Assembly (NCBI RefSeq): GCF_900103185.1
Contig: NZ_FNJD01000009.1
Location: 62,001 to 126,000 of the forward strand
From: Sulfitobacter litoralis
GTDB taxonomy: Bacteria > Pseudomonadota > Alphaproteobacteria > Rhodobacterales > Rhodobacteraceae
Reading direction: 5' to 3'
Length of the DNA: 64,000 nucleotides
The position numbers and the translations under genes were made by a program. Shown here one piece after another: positions 26,130-35,990 of the stretch; position 1 is the stretch's first letter; each line of letters starts with the position of its first letter. The notes below the pieces were generated by a model. It saw only the letters and a program-made list of their open reading frames with translations. It had not been told where the DNA came from and ran no database searches.

Positions 26130-27629
26130 ATGCAAGAATTGACCCACTACATGAACGGCGCCCACGTCAAAGGCACCTCAGGCCGCTTTGCAGACGTGTA
26201 CAACCCCGCCACGGGTGAAGTGCAGGCCCAATGCCCGCTGGCCAACGAATCTGAATTGGATCAGGCCGTACAATACGCTATGGCAGCACAGCCTGCATGG
26301 GCCGCGGTGAACCCCCAGCGTCGCGCGCGGGTCATGATGAAATTCGTGGACCTGCTGAACCGCGATATGGACAAGCTGGCCGAAGCACTGAGCCGCGAAC
26401 ACGGCAAAACGCTACCGGATGCTGCCGGTGACGTGCAGCGCGGTCTGGAAGTTGTCGAATACTGCATCGGCGCGCCAGAGCTGCTGAAGGGCGATTATAC
26501 CGACAGCGCCGGCCCCGGCATCGACATGTACTCCATGCGCCAGCCTTTGGGCGTGTCGGCGGGCATCACCCCGTTCAACTTCCCGGCCATGATCCCGATG
26601 TGGATGTTTGCCCCCGCCATCGTCTGCGGCAACGCCTTCATCCTCAAACCGTCCGAGCGTGATCCATCCGTGCCCCTGATGCTGGCCGAACTGCTGGAAG
26701 AAGCGGGCCTACCCAAAGGCATCATTCAGGTCGTCAACGGCGACAAGGAAGCGGTTGACGCCATCCTGCATCACCCTGTCATTCAATCTGTCGGCTTTGT
26801 CGGCTCCACCCCCATCGCCGAATATATCTACGGCACGGGCTGCGCGAATGGTAAGCGGGTTCAATGCTTTGGCGGTGCCAAGAACCATATGATCATCATG
26901 CCGGACGCCGATCTGGACCAAGCCGCCGACGCGCTGATCGGCGCGGGCTATGGTGCTGCGGGCGAACGCTGCATGGCGATCTCGGTCGCGGTGCCTGTGG
27001 GCGACGAAACCGCTGATCGTCTGATCGAAAAGCTGGTGCCGCGCATCGAAAAGCTGAAAGTCGGGCCCTATACCTCGGGCAATGATGTCGATTACGGCCC
27101 TGTGGTCACCGCAGCCGCAAAGGCCAACATCGAACGCCTGGTGCAGACCGGTGTTGATCAGGGTGCCACGCTGGTTGTCGACGGGCGCGACTTTAAGCTG
27201 CAAGGCTACGAGGAAGGCTTCTTTGTCGGCCCGCACCTCTTTGACAACGTCACCCCCGACATGGACATCTACAAGCACGAAATCTTCGGGCCGGTTCTAT
27301 CCACCGTACGTGCAAAGACCTACGAAGAGGCGCTTGGCCTCGCGATGGATCACGAAATGGGCAACGGCACCGCGATCTTTACCCGTGACGGCGACGCGGC
27401 CCGTGATTTTGCCGCCCGCGTGAACGTCGGCATGATCGGCATCAACGTGCCAATCCCCGTGCCGCTGGCCTACCACACCTTCGGTGGCTGGAAAAAATCG
27501 GTCTTTGGCGATCTTAACCAGCACGGTCCGGATGCGTTCAAATTCTACACACGCACCAAAACCGTGACCTCGCGCTGGCCCTCGGGCATCAAAGAAGGTG
27601 GCGAGTTCAACTTCAAACCGATGGAATAA
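26130..27629 (+). CDS. mmsA: Methylmalonate-semialdehyde dehydrogenase (CoA-acylating)
   Basis: The 499-residue aldehyde dehydrogenase converts methylmalonate semialdehyde, NAD and CoA to propionyl-CoA, the last step of valine breakdown. Motifs: FNFPAMIPMWMFAPAI, GFVGSTPIAEYIY for coenzyme binding, and the catalytic Cys281 in GERCMAI. The C-terminus with FGDLNQHGPDAFKFYTRTKT is typical of MmsA. AAAGGA precedes the ATG at 26130; the longer frame to 26058 is not supported. It opens the operon with the three genes that perform the preceding steps. Confidence 0.96.
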   Translation: MQELTHYMNGAHVKGTSGRFADVYNPATGEVQAQCPLANESELDQAVQYAMAAQPAWAAVNPQRRARVMMKFVDLLNRDMDKLAEALSREHGKTLPDAAGDVQRGLEVVEYCIGAPELLKGDYTDSAGPGIDMYSMRQPLGVSAGITPFNFPAMIPMWMFAPAIVCGNAFILKPSERDPSVPLMLAELLEEAGLPKGIIQVVNGDKEAVDAILHHPVIQSVGFVGSTPIAEYIYGTGCANGKRVQCFGGAKNHMIIMPDADLDQAADALIGAGYGAAGERCMAISVAVPVGDETADRLIEKLVPRIEKLKVGPYTSGNDVDYGPVVTAAAKANIERLVQTGVDQGATLVVDGRDFKLQGYEEGFFVGPHLFDNVTPDMDIYKHEIFGPVLSTVRAKTYEEALGLAMDHEMGNGTAIFTRDGDAARDFAARVNVGMIGINVPIPVPLAYHTFGGWKKSVFGDLNQHGPDAFKFYTRTKTVTSRWPSGIKEGGEFNFKPME

Positions 27630-27746
27630 GCCCTATCCCTACCCTTCGGCGGTTTCCCCGCCGGAGGGTGCTTGCGTGATCGCCTTGGTCGTGCTTACAA
27701 TTTAACATACGTTCAATTCGACCGGTCTTGGGAGGGATCACCGTTT

Positions 27747-28889
27747 ATGGATTTCGCACTTTCAGAAGAGCAAACCGCGATTTTCGATATGGCCTATGGT
27801 TTTGGCCAGGACCACATCGCCCCTTTCGCCCGCCAGTGGGAGAAAGACGAAACGATTCCCAAAGACCTTTGGCCCAAAATTGCAGAGCTTGGATTTGGCG
27901 GGCTGTACGTGTCCGAGGACGCGGGCGGATCTGGCTTGACACGGCTTGACGCGACGCTGGTGTTCGAGGCGCTCAGCATGGCCTGCCCTTCGGTCGCGGC
28001 GTTCTTGTCAATCCACAACATGTGCGCCAAAATGCTGGACAGCTTTGCCAGTGACGCACTCAAGTCGCGGATCATGCCCGACATCCTGAGCATGAACACG
28101 GTGCTAAGCTATTGCCTGACGGAGCCCGGATCCGGCTCTGATGCGGCGGCGCTCAAGACGAAATGCGAACGCACGAACGAAGGCTACAGCCTGAACGGGA
28201 CCAAAGCGTTCATCTCGGGCGGTGGATATTCCGACGCTTACGTCGCGATGGTGCGCACGTCGGATGACGGTGCGGCGGGTGTGTCCACTGTCTATGTCGA
28301 AGACGGCACCGAAGGGCTTTCCTTCGGCGGGCTAGAGGATAAAATGGGCTGGCGCAGCCAACCGACGTCTCAGGTGCAGTTTGACAATTGCAATATTCCT
28401 GCCGGAAATCTGGTGGGTGAAGAAGGCAAAGGTTTCAAATATGCGATGATGGGGCTGGATGGGGGCCGTTTGAACATCGCCGCCTGTTCCTTGGGAGCTG
28501 CGCAGACCGCGCTGACCGCAACGCTGAACTATATGGGCGACCGCAAGGCCTTTGGCAAACCCATCGACCAGTTTCAGGGACTGCAGTTTCGCCTTGCCGA
28601 GATGGAGATCGAACTTCAGGCGGCCCGTGTGTTCTTGCGGCAAGCTGCGTGGAAGCTGGACACTGGCGCACCTGATGCCACGAAGTTCTGCGCCATGGCC
28701 AAGAAGTTCGTGACCGAAGCCGGCAGCAAAGTCGTGGATCAATGCCTGCAACTGCATGGCGGCTATGGCTATCTGGCAGATTACGGCATCGAAAAGCTGG
28801 TGCGCGATCTACGGGTGCACCAGATCCTTGAGGGCACCAACGAAATCATGCGGGTCATTGTCGCGCGCGACATGTTGAAAAACCGATGA
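27747..28889 (+). CDS. Acyl-CoA dehydrogenase, probable isobutyryl-CoA dehydrogenase
   Basis: The 380-residue flavoenzyme has the FAD motifs YCLTEPGSGSDAAALKT and AFISGGGYSDAYV. Near the C-terminus it has LRVHQILEGTNEIMRVI, which carries the catalytic-base region. In this operon the natural substrate is isobutyryl-CoA, giving methacrylyl-CoA, but sequence alone does not exclude 2-methylbutyryl-CoA. GGAGGGA precedes the ATG at 27747. It ends in an ATGA overlap with the hydrolase gene. Confidence 0.9.
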   Translation: MDFALSEEQTAIFDMAYGFGQDHIAPFARQWEKDETIPKDLWPKIAELGFGGLYVSEDAGGSGLTRLDATLVFEALSMACPSVAAFLSIHNMCAKMLDSFASDALKSRIMPDILSMNTVLSYCLTEPGSGSDAAALKTKCERTNEGYSLNGTKAFISGGGYSDAYVAMVRTSDDGAAGVSTVYVEDGTEGLSFGGLEDKMGWRSQPTSQVQFDNCNIPAGNLVGEEGKGFKYAMMGLDGGRLNIAACSLGAAQTALTATLNYMGDRKAFGKPIDQFQGLQFRLAEMEIELQAARVFLRQAAWKLDTGAPDATKFCAMAKKFVTEAGSKVVDQCLQLHGGYGYLADYGIEKLVRDLRVHQILEGTNEIMRVIVARDMLKNR

Positions 28890-29929
28890 CCAATATCTCA
28901 ATCCGTATTTCAGGCCGCGCGGGTCGGATTACCCTGACCCGCCCTAAGGCGCTGAACGCCATGACCTATGACATGTGTCTCGCCATCGAAGACGCTTTCG
29001 ACGCATGGCAACATGACCCGAATGTTGATCTGATTATCCTAGATGCCGAAGGGGATCGTGCCTTTTGCTCGGGCGGTGATATTGCCGAACTCTATGCCAC
29101 GGGTACCAAGGGCGACTATGCCTACGGGCGCACGTTCTGGGCCGATGAATATCGTCTGAACGCCAAGATTTTCGCCTACCCTAAGCCGGTTGTATCCTTT
29201 CTGCAGGGGTTCACGATGGGCGGCGGTGTCGGTATCGGATGCCATGGGTCGCACCGGATCGTGGGAGAAAGCAGCCAGATCGCGATGCCGGAATGCGGCA
29301 TTGGTCTGGTGCCCGATGTAGGTGGCAGCCTGATGCTGGCGCTGGCCCCTGGACGGGTGGGTGAATATCTGGGTACGACGGCGTCACGAATGAAGGGTGA
29401 AGATGCGATTTATGCAGGCTTTTCAGATACTTACATTGCAGAGCTAAATTGGCCTGATGTGATCGCCGCGCTAGAGAACTCTGGCGATGTCGCTATACTG
29501 GCAACCGCGAGCACGACGCCCCCCGCCTCCGCTCTGGCGGCGCAGGCCGAAGAGATTGACAGCTTCTTCGCGGGCGAGACACTGGCCGATATCCTTAATG
29601 CCCTGCGCGCATCAGACAGCGCCTTTGCCGCCGACACGCTCAAGAAAATGCAACGCAGCAGCCCCCTAGCGATGGCCTGCACTATAGAGATCATTCACCG
29701 TCTGCGCGGCCCGTCGCTAAGCATCGAAAAGGCGCTGGATATGGAATATCGCTTTACCTTCCGCGCGATGGAGCATGGCGATTTTCTGGAAGGCATCCGC
29801 GCCGCGATCATCGACAAGGACCGTAACCCAAGCTGGCAATTCGCCGATATGAACGTCCCGCTTGCCGCGACAGCCAAGATGCTGCGCCCGCTGGCCGAAG
29901 ACGCCCTGACACTGGAGAAAACGACATGA
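28886..29929 (+). CDS. 3-hydroxyisobutyryl-CoA hydrolase (enoyl-CoA hydratase/isomerase family)
   Basis: The 347-residue protein has the crotonase-fold oxyanion hole (CSGGDIAELY) and the HIBYL-CoA hydrolase-type active-site segment GGGVGIGCHGSHRIVGE followed by PECGIGLVPDVGGS. It is longer than plain enoyl-CoA hydratases (about 260) and matches the hydrolase subfamily. Role: releases free 3-hydroxyisobutyrate for MmsB. No separate methacrylyl-CoA hydratase gene lies in this operon, so that step must come from elsewhere or from a broad hydratase. ATGA overlaps on both sides. Confidence 0.88.
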   Translation: MTNISIRISGRAGRITLTRPKALNAMTYDMCLAIEDAFDAWQHDPNVDLIILDAEGDRAFCSGGDIAELYATGTKGDYAYGRTFWADEYRLNAKIFAYPKPVVSFLQGFTMGGGVGIGCHGSHRIVGESSQIAMPECGIGLVPDVGGSLMLALAPGRVGEYLGTTASRMKGEDAIYAGFSDTYIAELNWPDVIAALENSGDVAILATASTTPPASALAAQAEEIDSFFAGETLADILNALRASDSAFAADTLKKMQRSSPLAMACTIEIIHRLRGPSLSIEKALDMEYRFTFRAMEHGDFLEGIRAAIIDKDRNPSWQFADMNVPLAATAKMLRPLAEDALTLEKTT

Positions 29930-30807
29930 GCATGAAGATCGGATTTATCGGGCTGGGCAATATGGGCGCACCGATGGCGACCAATCTCGCCAAAGCGGGG
30001 CATGATGTGGCGGGCTTTGATGTCGCGGGCACCACTGCGGAAGGCGTGCGCGTTGCAGACAGCCTAGAAGCCGCTGTCGCTGGCATGAACGCGGTCATCA
30101 CCATGCTTCCCAACGGGTCGATCTTGCGGCAGGTGGCAGCACAGGCAATTCCGCATATGGCGCAAGGCACCCTATTTATCGACTGTTCCACCGTGGATGT
30201 TGAAAGCGCGAAGAACACCGCGCAAGCCGCTGAAGACAAGGGCATTATGGCCGTTGACGCACCTGTCTCCGGCGGTATTGGCGGGGCCTCTGGCGGCACG
30301 TTGACCTTCATGGCCGGCGGCTCAGAAGAGGCGTTCGCCAACGCCAAGCCCCTGTTCGACATCATGGGACAAAAGGCCGTGCATTGCGGCGATGCCGGTG
30401 CAGGTCAGGCCGCGAAAATCTGCAATAACATGATCCTTGGTGTTACGATGATCGCCACCTGCGAGGCCTTTGCGCTGGCCGACAAACTGGGGCTGGATCG
30501 ACAAAAAATGTTCGACGTCGTCAGCACGTCGTCGGGGTATAGCTGGTCAATGAACGCCTATTGCCCTGCGCCCGGTGTTGGCCCCACCTCGCCTGCCGAT
30601 AACGGCTATACGCCCGGATTTGCCGCCGAACTGATGCTCAAAGACCTTGGTCTGTCCCAGCAGGCCGCAGAGATGGCAAACGCGGATACCCCAATGGGCG
30701 AGCTGGCGCGTGCGCTCTACGCTCAGTTTGTCGAGAATGAAGACGGCAGTGGCAAAGATTTCTCGGCCATGCTGCCCCGCTTTGAAACACGCGGCCGCAA
30801 CGGCTGA
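29926..30807 (+). CDS. mmsB: 3-hydroxyisobutyrate dehydrogenase
   Basis: The 293-residue enzyme oxidises 3-hydroxyisobutyrate to methylmalonate semialdehyde, the substrate of MmsA. The N-terminal Rossmann motif is IGFIGLGNMGAPMATNLAKAG. The substrate motif DAPVSGGIGGASGGTLTFM and the catalytic-lysine segment GAGQAAKICNNMILG are present. Start overlaps the hydrolase stop by four bases. It is the last gene of the valine operon; no strong terminator was seen in the 100 bases before the next gene. Confidence 0.94.
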   Translation: MSMKIGFIGLGNMGAPMATNLAKAGHDVAGFDVAGTTAEGVRVADSLEAAVAGMNAVITMLPNGSILRQVAAQAIPHMAQGTLFIDCSTVDVESAKNTAQAAEDKGIMAVDAPVSGGIGGASGGTLTFMAGGSEEAFANAKPLFDIMGQKAVHCGDAGAGQAAKICNNMILGVTMIATCEAFALADKLGLDRQKMFDVVSTSSGYSWSMNAYCPAPGVGPTSPADNGYTPGFAAELMLKDLGLSQQAAEMANADTPMGELARALYAQFVENEDGSGKDFSAMLPRFETRGRNG

Positions 30808-30908
30808 CCACGCGTCATGACAAACGGGTTTCCGCCGCAAGATTAAGCGACGGAAACCCGATGCCAGTTCGTTCGTTACTGTATCGACACAGTGAACGGA
30901 GAACGAGT

Positions 30909-31334
30909 ATGAAAACCCTTACCCTAGCTGCAAGCGCCTTTGCCGTGCTGGCATTTAGCCCTGCTGTACAGGCCGGCGCTGCCACCTATGGCGCGCAGGG
31001 GCATTTTATCGGTGCTACCCCACAGGCGACGCTGATCAGTCATGACAAGCACGACAAGCAGCATAAGAAGGCTGTCAAAGAATATAAGAAAGCCGTCAAA
31101 AAGCACGAAAAGAGCCACAGTGACAACGGACGTCATCTGGCGAAAGGCCATAGCAAGCACAAGCACGCCAAAGGCGACAGGCTGACCCACTATGTTCTGG
31201 TTGAACGCCCCCACACCCACGGCCTCACCCGGTATGATCGCTATGTCCAGAACAATGGTTATATCTACGCCGTCGACCCACGGACCAACGACGTCCTCGC
31301 GTTGATCGGCCTTGCCTCTCGGCTTTTGAATTAA
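30909..31334 (+). CDS. Small exported Lys/His-rich protein
   Basis: The 141-residue protein has a signal peptide (TLTLAASAFAVLAFSPAVQA-GA). The mature middle is dominated by K and H (DKHDKQHKKAVKEYKKAVKK, GHSKHKHAKG), ending in LTRYDRYVQNNGYIYAVDP and a hydrophobic LALIGLASRLL. GGAGA precedes the ATG. The layout (signal, basic repeat, Tyr-rich ending, hydrophobic terminus) parallels the larger protein at 19094 and RcnB-like exported proteins. Function is unknown; metal or nucleic-acid binding is only a guess from composition. Confidence 0.75.
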   Translation: MKTLTLAASAFAVLAFSPAVQAGAATYGAQGHFIGATPQATLISHDKHDKQHKKAVKEYKKAVKKHEKSHSDNGRHLAKGHSKHKHAKGDRLTHYVLVERPHTHGLTRYDRYVQNNGYIYAVDPRTNDVLALIGLASRLLN

Positions 31335-31356
31335 ACCTAAAACTATAATAACTCAT

Positions 31357-31393
31357 AAAAAATGCCCCGCCTGTGAAGGACGGGGCATTTTTT
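31357..31393 (+). terminator. Bidirectional terminator between the Lys/His-rich gene and uvrA
   Basis: AAAAAATGCCCCG (31357-31369) pairs with CGGGGCATTTTTT (31381-31393) and an inner CCT/AGG. T-runs stand on both strands, so it also ends uvrA transcripts (uvrA stop at 31424). Confidence 0.92.
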
Positions 31394-31423
31394 CTCGTAC
31401 CTATGTTTGGTGCGACAAGCCGA

Positions 31424-34306
31424 CTATTCAGCGGCAACCTTACGCGGGGCGAGCATCTGCTTGAGGTAATACCCGGTATAGCTTCCCTCTACCTCGGCGA
31501 CCTGTTCAGGCGTGCCGGTTGCCACCACCTGTCCGCCACCGTCCCCGCCTTCGGGACCAATGTCGATGATGTAATCGGCGGTCTTGATCACATCGAGGTT
31601 GTGTTCAATGACGACCACCGAATTCCCCTGATCCACCAGCTCGTGCAGCACCTCCAGCAGCTTACGTACGTCTTCGAAATGCAGCCCTGTGGTGGGTTCA
31701 TCCAGAATATACAACGTTCGCCCCGTCGACCGTTTGCTGAGCTCTTTCGATAGCTTGACGCGCTGCGCTTCGCCGCCTGACAGCGTGGTCGCCTGCTGGC
31801 CCACCTTGATGTAGCCAAGGCCCACGCGCATCAGGGCATCCATCTTCTCGCGGATGCTTGGCACCGCCTGAAAGAAACCCTGCGCATCTTCGACGGTCAT
31901 ATCCAGCACGTCAGCAATGGATTTGCCCTTAAACTTCACCTCAAGCGTTTCGCGGTTATAGCGCTGGCCTTTACAGGTTTCGCATTCGACATAGACATCC
32001 GGCAAGAAGTGCATCTCGATCTTGATGACACCGTCGCCCTGACACGCCTCGCAGCGCCCGCCCTTGACGTTAAAGCTGAAGCGTCCGGGCTTGTACCCGC
32101 GCGCCTTGGCTTCGGGCAGACCGGCAAACCAGTCGCGGATCGGGGTGAACGCACCGGTGTAAGTTGCGGGGTTCGACCGCGGTGTGCGTCCGATTGCCCG
32201 CTGGTCGATGTCGATCACCTTATCCAGATGCTCGAGGCCTTTGATGGTTTCGCAGGGCGCGGGCGTCTGGCGGGCACCGTTCAGGTTCATGGACGCGGTC
32301 TTGAACAGCGTCTCGATGGTCAGCGTCGATTTACCGCCGCCCGACACGCCCGTCACACAGACGAACTTCCCCAGTGGATAATCCACCGTCACGTTTTGCA
32401 GGTTATTCCCCGTGGCCTTGACCACGCGGATTTTCTTTTTGTTGCCTTTGCGCCGTTTGGCAGGCACCGCAATTTCACGCTTGCCGGTTAGATACTGGCC
32501 CGTCAATGAATTCGGGTCATTCGCAACCTCTTCGGCTGTCCCATGGCTGACGACGCGCCCGCCATGAACCCCGGCACCCGGACCGATATCAAAGACATAA
32601 TCCGCCTCGCGGATCGCTTCTTCGTCATGTTCGACAACAATCACTGTGTTGCCTTGATCGCGCAAGTTCTTGAGCGTTTGCAACAGACGATCATTGTCAC
32701 GCTGATGCAGGCCGATGGAAGGTTCGTCGAGCACATATAGCACCCCCGTGAGCCCCGACCCGATCTGCGAGGCAAGACGGATACGTTGGCTTTCCCCGCC
32801 GCTCAGAGTCCCGCTAGAGCGCGCCAGCGTCAGATACTCCAGCCCGACATTGTTTAGGAACCCCAGCCGCTCGCGGATTTCCTTGAGGATCGCACGCGCA
32901 ATTTCGTTCTTTTGCACGGTCAGATAATCGGGCACGTTGGTGCACCAATCGAAAGCCTCGCGGATCGACATTTGCACGACCTGGCCCGCATGGAGCAGCG
33001 TCTCGGGCTTTCCGTCGGACGGACCGATCTTGACCGCCAAGGCTTCGGGACGCAGGCGGTAGCCGTTGCAGGTGCCACAGGGACGGTTGTTCTGGTAGCG
33101 TTCGAATTCTTCACGGATCCAGTTGCTGTCCGTTTCGCGGTAGCGGCGCTCCATATTGGGGATCACCCCTTCGAAAACGCGGCTGACCTCGTAGACGCGG
33201 CCGCCTTCGTCATAGCGGAACTTGATCTCTTCCTTGCCGGAACCGCGCAAGAAAACCTGCTGGACGTTTTCCGGCAGGTCTTTCCACCGCGTATTTTCAC
33301 TAAATTTATAGTGTTTCGCGATAGCTTCGATAGTTTGCAGGAAATACGGGGACTTACCCTTGCGCCACGGGGCCAGTGCGCCGTCATACACCTTGAGGTT
33401 TTGATCTGGAACGACAAGGCGTTCATCAAAAAACAACTCTTTGCCCAGACCATCACAAGACGGACAGGCACCGAAAGGAGCGTTGAATGAAAACAGCCGC
33501 GGCTCGATCTCGGGGATCGTAAAGCCGCTCACGGGACAGGCGAATTTTTCGCTGAAAGTATGGCGCTCGGGCTCGCCCTCGGCGGGGGCGGTTTCTAGCA
33601 CAGCAATACCATCCGCCAGATCAAGCGCGGTACGCAGGGAGTCTGCCAACCGCGTCTCTAGCCCCTCGCGCACGACAATACGGTCGACAACAACGTCGAT
33701 GTCATGACGGAATTTTTTATCCAGCGTGGGCGGCTCGTCTAACTCGTAAAATTCTCCGTTCACCTTAACGCGCTGGAAACCCTGTTTGCGCAGTTCAAGG
33801 AACTCCTTGCGGTATTCGCCTTTACGGTCACGAATAATCGGTGCCAGCAGGAAGGCCCGCGTCCCCTCTGGCATGGTCATGATCCGGTCGACCATGTCCT
33901 GCACCTGCTGCGCCTCGATCGGCTTGCCAGTCGTGGGAGAATAAGGCGTGCCAACGCGCGCGAAAAGCAAACGCATATAGTCGTAGATTTCAGTCACCGT
34001 CCCCACGGTCGACCGCGGGTTCTTTGACGTCGTCTTTTGTTCGATCGAAATCGCGGGAGACAGGCCGCTGATATGATCCACATCAGGTTTCTGCATCATA
34101 TCAAGGAACTGGCGGGCATAGGCGCTCAGCGACTCGACATAGCGCCGCTGGCCTTCCGCATAAATCGTATCGAAGGCCAAGCTCGATTTACCTGACCCTG
34201 AAAGGCCAGTGATCACGACCAACTTATCGCGCGGAATATCCACATCGATGTTTTTAAGATTGTGCTCGCGCGCGCCGCGCACTTCGATGTTCTTTAGCTC
34301 AGCCAT
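31424..34306 (-). CDS. uvrA: UvrABC excision nuclease subunit A
   Basis: The 960-residue ABC-type ATPase recognises DNA damage in nucleotide excision repair. Two Walker A motifs are seen (GLSGSGKSS near residue 34 and GVSGGGKST near 645) and two ABC signatures ([13 protein letters not shown] and [13 protein letters not shown]). The zinc-binding cysteine pairs include CPVSG...[17 protein letters not shown] and CEACQGDG...CETCKGQ. Length matches the family. A perfect alphaproteobacterial SOS box lies 64-78 bases upstream. Confidence 0.97.
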   Translation of the reverse strand: MAELKNIEVRGAREHNLKNIDVDIPRDKLVVITGLSGSGKSSLAFDTIYAEGQRRYVESLSAYARQFLDMMQKPDVDHISGLSPAISIEQKTTSKNPRSTVGTVTEIYDYMRLLFARVGTPYSPTTGKPIEAQQVQDMVDRIMTMPEGTRAFLLAPIIRDRKGEYRKEFLELRKQGFQRVKVNGEFYELDEPPTLDKKFRHDIDVVVDRIVVREGLETRLADSLRTALDLADGIAVLETAPAEGEPERHTFSEKFACPVSGFTIPEIEPRLFSFNAPFGACPSCDGLGKELFFDERLVVPDQNLKVYDGALAPWRKGKSPYFLQTIEAIAKHYKFSENTRWKDLPENVQQVFLRGSGKEEIKFRYDEGGRVYEVSRVFEGVIPNMERRYRETDSNWIREEFERYQNNRPCGTCNGYRLRPEALAVKIGPSDGKPETLLHAGQVVQMSIREAFDWCTNVPDYLTVQKNEIARAILKEIRERLGFLNNVGLEYLTLARSSGTLSGGESQRIRLASQIGSGLTGVLYVLDEPSIGLHQRDNDRLLQTLKNLRDQGNTVIVVEHDEEAIREADYVFDIGPGAGVHGGRVVSHGTAEEVANDPNSLTGQYLTGKREIAVPAKRRKGNKKKIRVVKATGNNLQNVTVDYPLGKFVCVTGVSGGGKSTLTIETLFKTASMNLNGARQTPAPCETIKGLEHLDKVIDIDQRAIGRTPRSNPATYTGAFTPIRDWFAGLPEAKARGYKPGRFSFNVKGGRCEACQGDGVIKIEMHFLPDVYVECETCKGQRYNRETLEVKFKGKSIADVLDMTVEDAQGFFQAVPSIREKMDALMRVGLGYIKVGQQATTLSGGEAQRVKLSKELSKRSTGRTLYILDEPTTGLHFEDVRKLLEVLHELVDQGNSVVVIEHNLDVIKTADYIIDIGPEGGDGGGQVVATGTPEQVAEVEGSYTGYYLKQMLAPRKVAAE

Positions 34307-34369
34307 ATCGGACCCCCGTTAACGCTTAGTACATAGGTGCGTGATACGGATTCTCCAATGGAAAATTAA

Positions 34370-34384
34370 GAACACAAGAGGAAC
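34370..34384 (-). promoter_or_regulatory. LexA (SOS) box upstream of uvrA
   Basis: GAAC-ACAAGAG-GAAC is an exact match to the alphaproteobacterial LexA operator (GTTC-N7-GTTC read on the minus strand). It lies 64 bases before the uvrA ATG. Confidence 0.85.
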
Positions 34385-34424
34385 ACCTGTATCGCAGTCC
34401 AATTTCATGCGCCCCAAAAACGCC

Positions 34425-34461
34425 AAACGCCCGATAACATTGGAGATGTCACCGGGCGTTG
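34425..34461 (-). terminator. Terminator of lpdA
   Basis: On the minus strand CAACGCCCG plus GTGACAT pairs with ATGTTAT plus CGGGCGTTTG, a stem of about 16 bp with two G-U pairs and loop CTCCA. A GTTTTT stretch follows. It lies 35 bases after the lpdA stop. Confidence 0.75.
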
Positions 34462-34495
34462 CAAAATAAGACTACCACATATGCGCTAGCGCAAC

Positions 34496-35890
34496 CTACA
34501 TGTGAATGACACGCCCATACGCGTCGAGCACGGATTCATGCATCATCTCTGAAAGAGTCGGATGGGGGAAGACCGTGTTCATCAAGTCTTCTTCGGTGGT
34601 TTCCAGCTGACGCCCCACCACATAACCTTGGATCAGTTCGGTCACCTCCGCACCCACCATATGCGCCCCTAGCAATTCTCCGGTTTTGGCATCAAAGACG
34701 GTTTTGATCATGCCTTCCGGTTCGCCTAGGGCAATCGCCTTGCCGTTGCCAATAAAGGGGAAACGTCCGACCTTAACATCAAAGCCAAGCTCCTTGGCTT
34801 TCGCTTCTGTATAGCCGACCGACGCAACTTGCGGATGACAGTAGGTACATCCGGCGATGGATTCCGGCTTGACCGGATGCGGATGCTGACCGGCGATGAG
34901 CTCTGCGACCATCACACCCTCATGAGACGCTTTATGCGCCAGCCAAGGGGCGCCTGCTATATCTCCAATGGCGTACAGCCCGTCGACACCGGTGCGGCAA
35001 TATTCATCCGTCACAACATGTGTGCGGTCGATCTTTACACCCAGATCTTCGAGCCCCAGATTTTCAACGTTTCCAACAATACCTACAGCGGAAATCACTG
35101 TATCGAATTCGTGCTTGGTTACTTTTCCGCCTGTTTCAATATGCGCCGTCACCTTGTCGTCAGCACGGTCCAGCTGTTTGACGACAGATTTCTGCATGAT
35201 TTTCATGCCCTGTTTTTCAAACTGCTTTTTCGCGAATTTGCTGATCTCTTCGTCCTCTACCGGCAGAATGCGGTCCATCACTTCGACCACGGTCGTGTCT
35301 GCGCCCAAAGTGTTGTAGAAACTCGCAAATTCGATACCAATCGCGCCAGAGCCGATCACAAGCAGCTTTTTCGGCATGTGGGGTGGCTGAAGTGCGTCTT
35401 TATACATCCATACACGTTTACCGTCTGCCTCCAGACCGGGGAGGTTCCGCGCTCGTGCCCCCGTCGCAAGAACTATGTTCTTGGCGGTCAGCGTCTCCTC
35501 GCCCTCTTTCGCCTTAACAGTGACTTTGCCTTTGCCAGCCAGACTCGCACTGCCCATAAACACCGCGACTTTGTTCTTTTTCATCAAGTGGCCGATACCG
35601 CCCGACAGCTGCCCCGCGACCTTGCGCGACCGCTTGACCACCGCATCCAGATCATAGCCGATATTATCCGCCTTAAGTCCAAACTCGCTGGCACGTTGCA
35701 TCAGATGGAACACCTCGGATGATCGTAAAAGCGCTTTGGTCGGAATACAGCCCCAATTAAGACAAATGCCACCTAGATGCTCTCGTTCGACGATCGCAAC
35801 AGATAGTCCCAGTTGGGCACCACGGATGGCAGCAACATAGCCCCCAGGGCCCGCACCGATCACAATCAAATCAAAGGATTTAGCAGCCAT
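34496..35890 (-). CDS. lpdA: Dihydrolipoyl dehydrogenase (E3)
   Basis: The 464-residue flavoprotein reoxidises dihydrolipoamide. The redox disulfide is Cys43/Cys48 in GGICLNWGCIPTKA. FAD motif IGAGPGGY, NAD motif IGSGAIGIEFASFY, and the dimer-interface His-Glu in HPHPTLSEMMHE are intact. It is not beside the pdh operon at 48.9-52.7 kb, but it is a candidate E3 for that complex, because no lpd gene follows pdhC. The start at 35890 fits the family; an ATG six codons upstream is less likely. Confidence 0.95.
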   Translation of the reverse strand: MAAKSFDLIVIGAGPGGYVAAIRGAQLGLSVAIVEREHLGGICLNWGCIPTKALLRSSEVFHLMQRASEFGLKADNIGYDLDAVVKRSRKVAGQLSGGIGHLMKKNKVAVFMGSASLAGKGKVTVKAKEGEETLTAKNIVLATGARARNLPGLEADGKRVWMYKDALQPPHMPKKLLVIGSGAIGIEFASFYNTLGADTTVVEVMDRILPVEDEEISKFAKKQFEKQGMKIMQKSVVKQLDRADDKVTAHIETGGKVTKHEFDTVISAVGIVGNVENLGLEDLGVKIDRTHVVTDEYCRTGVDGLYAIGDIAGAPWLAHKASHEGVMVAELIAGQHPHPVKPESIAGCTYCHPQVASVGYTEAKAKELGFDVKVGRFPFIGNGKAIALGEPEGMIKTVFDAKTGELLGAHMVGAEVTELIQGYVVGRQLETTEEDLMNTVFPHPTLSEMMHESVLDAYGRVIHM

Positions 35891-35990
35891 TATGCAACCT
35901 CGCAGCACGTATTGAAATTTAGTTTAGTGGTAAACTATCTTACGATTGGCGGCAACTCGGAGAATTCAGTGGACGCTGCAGACGCAGGGC

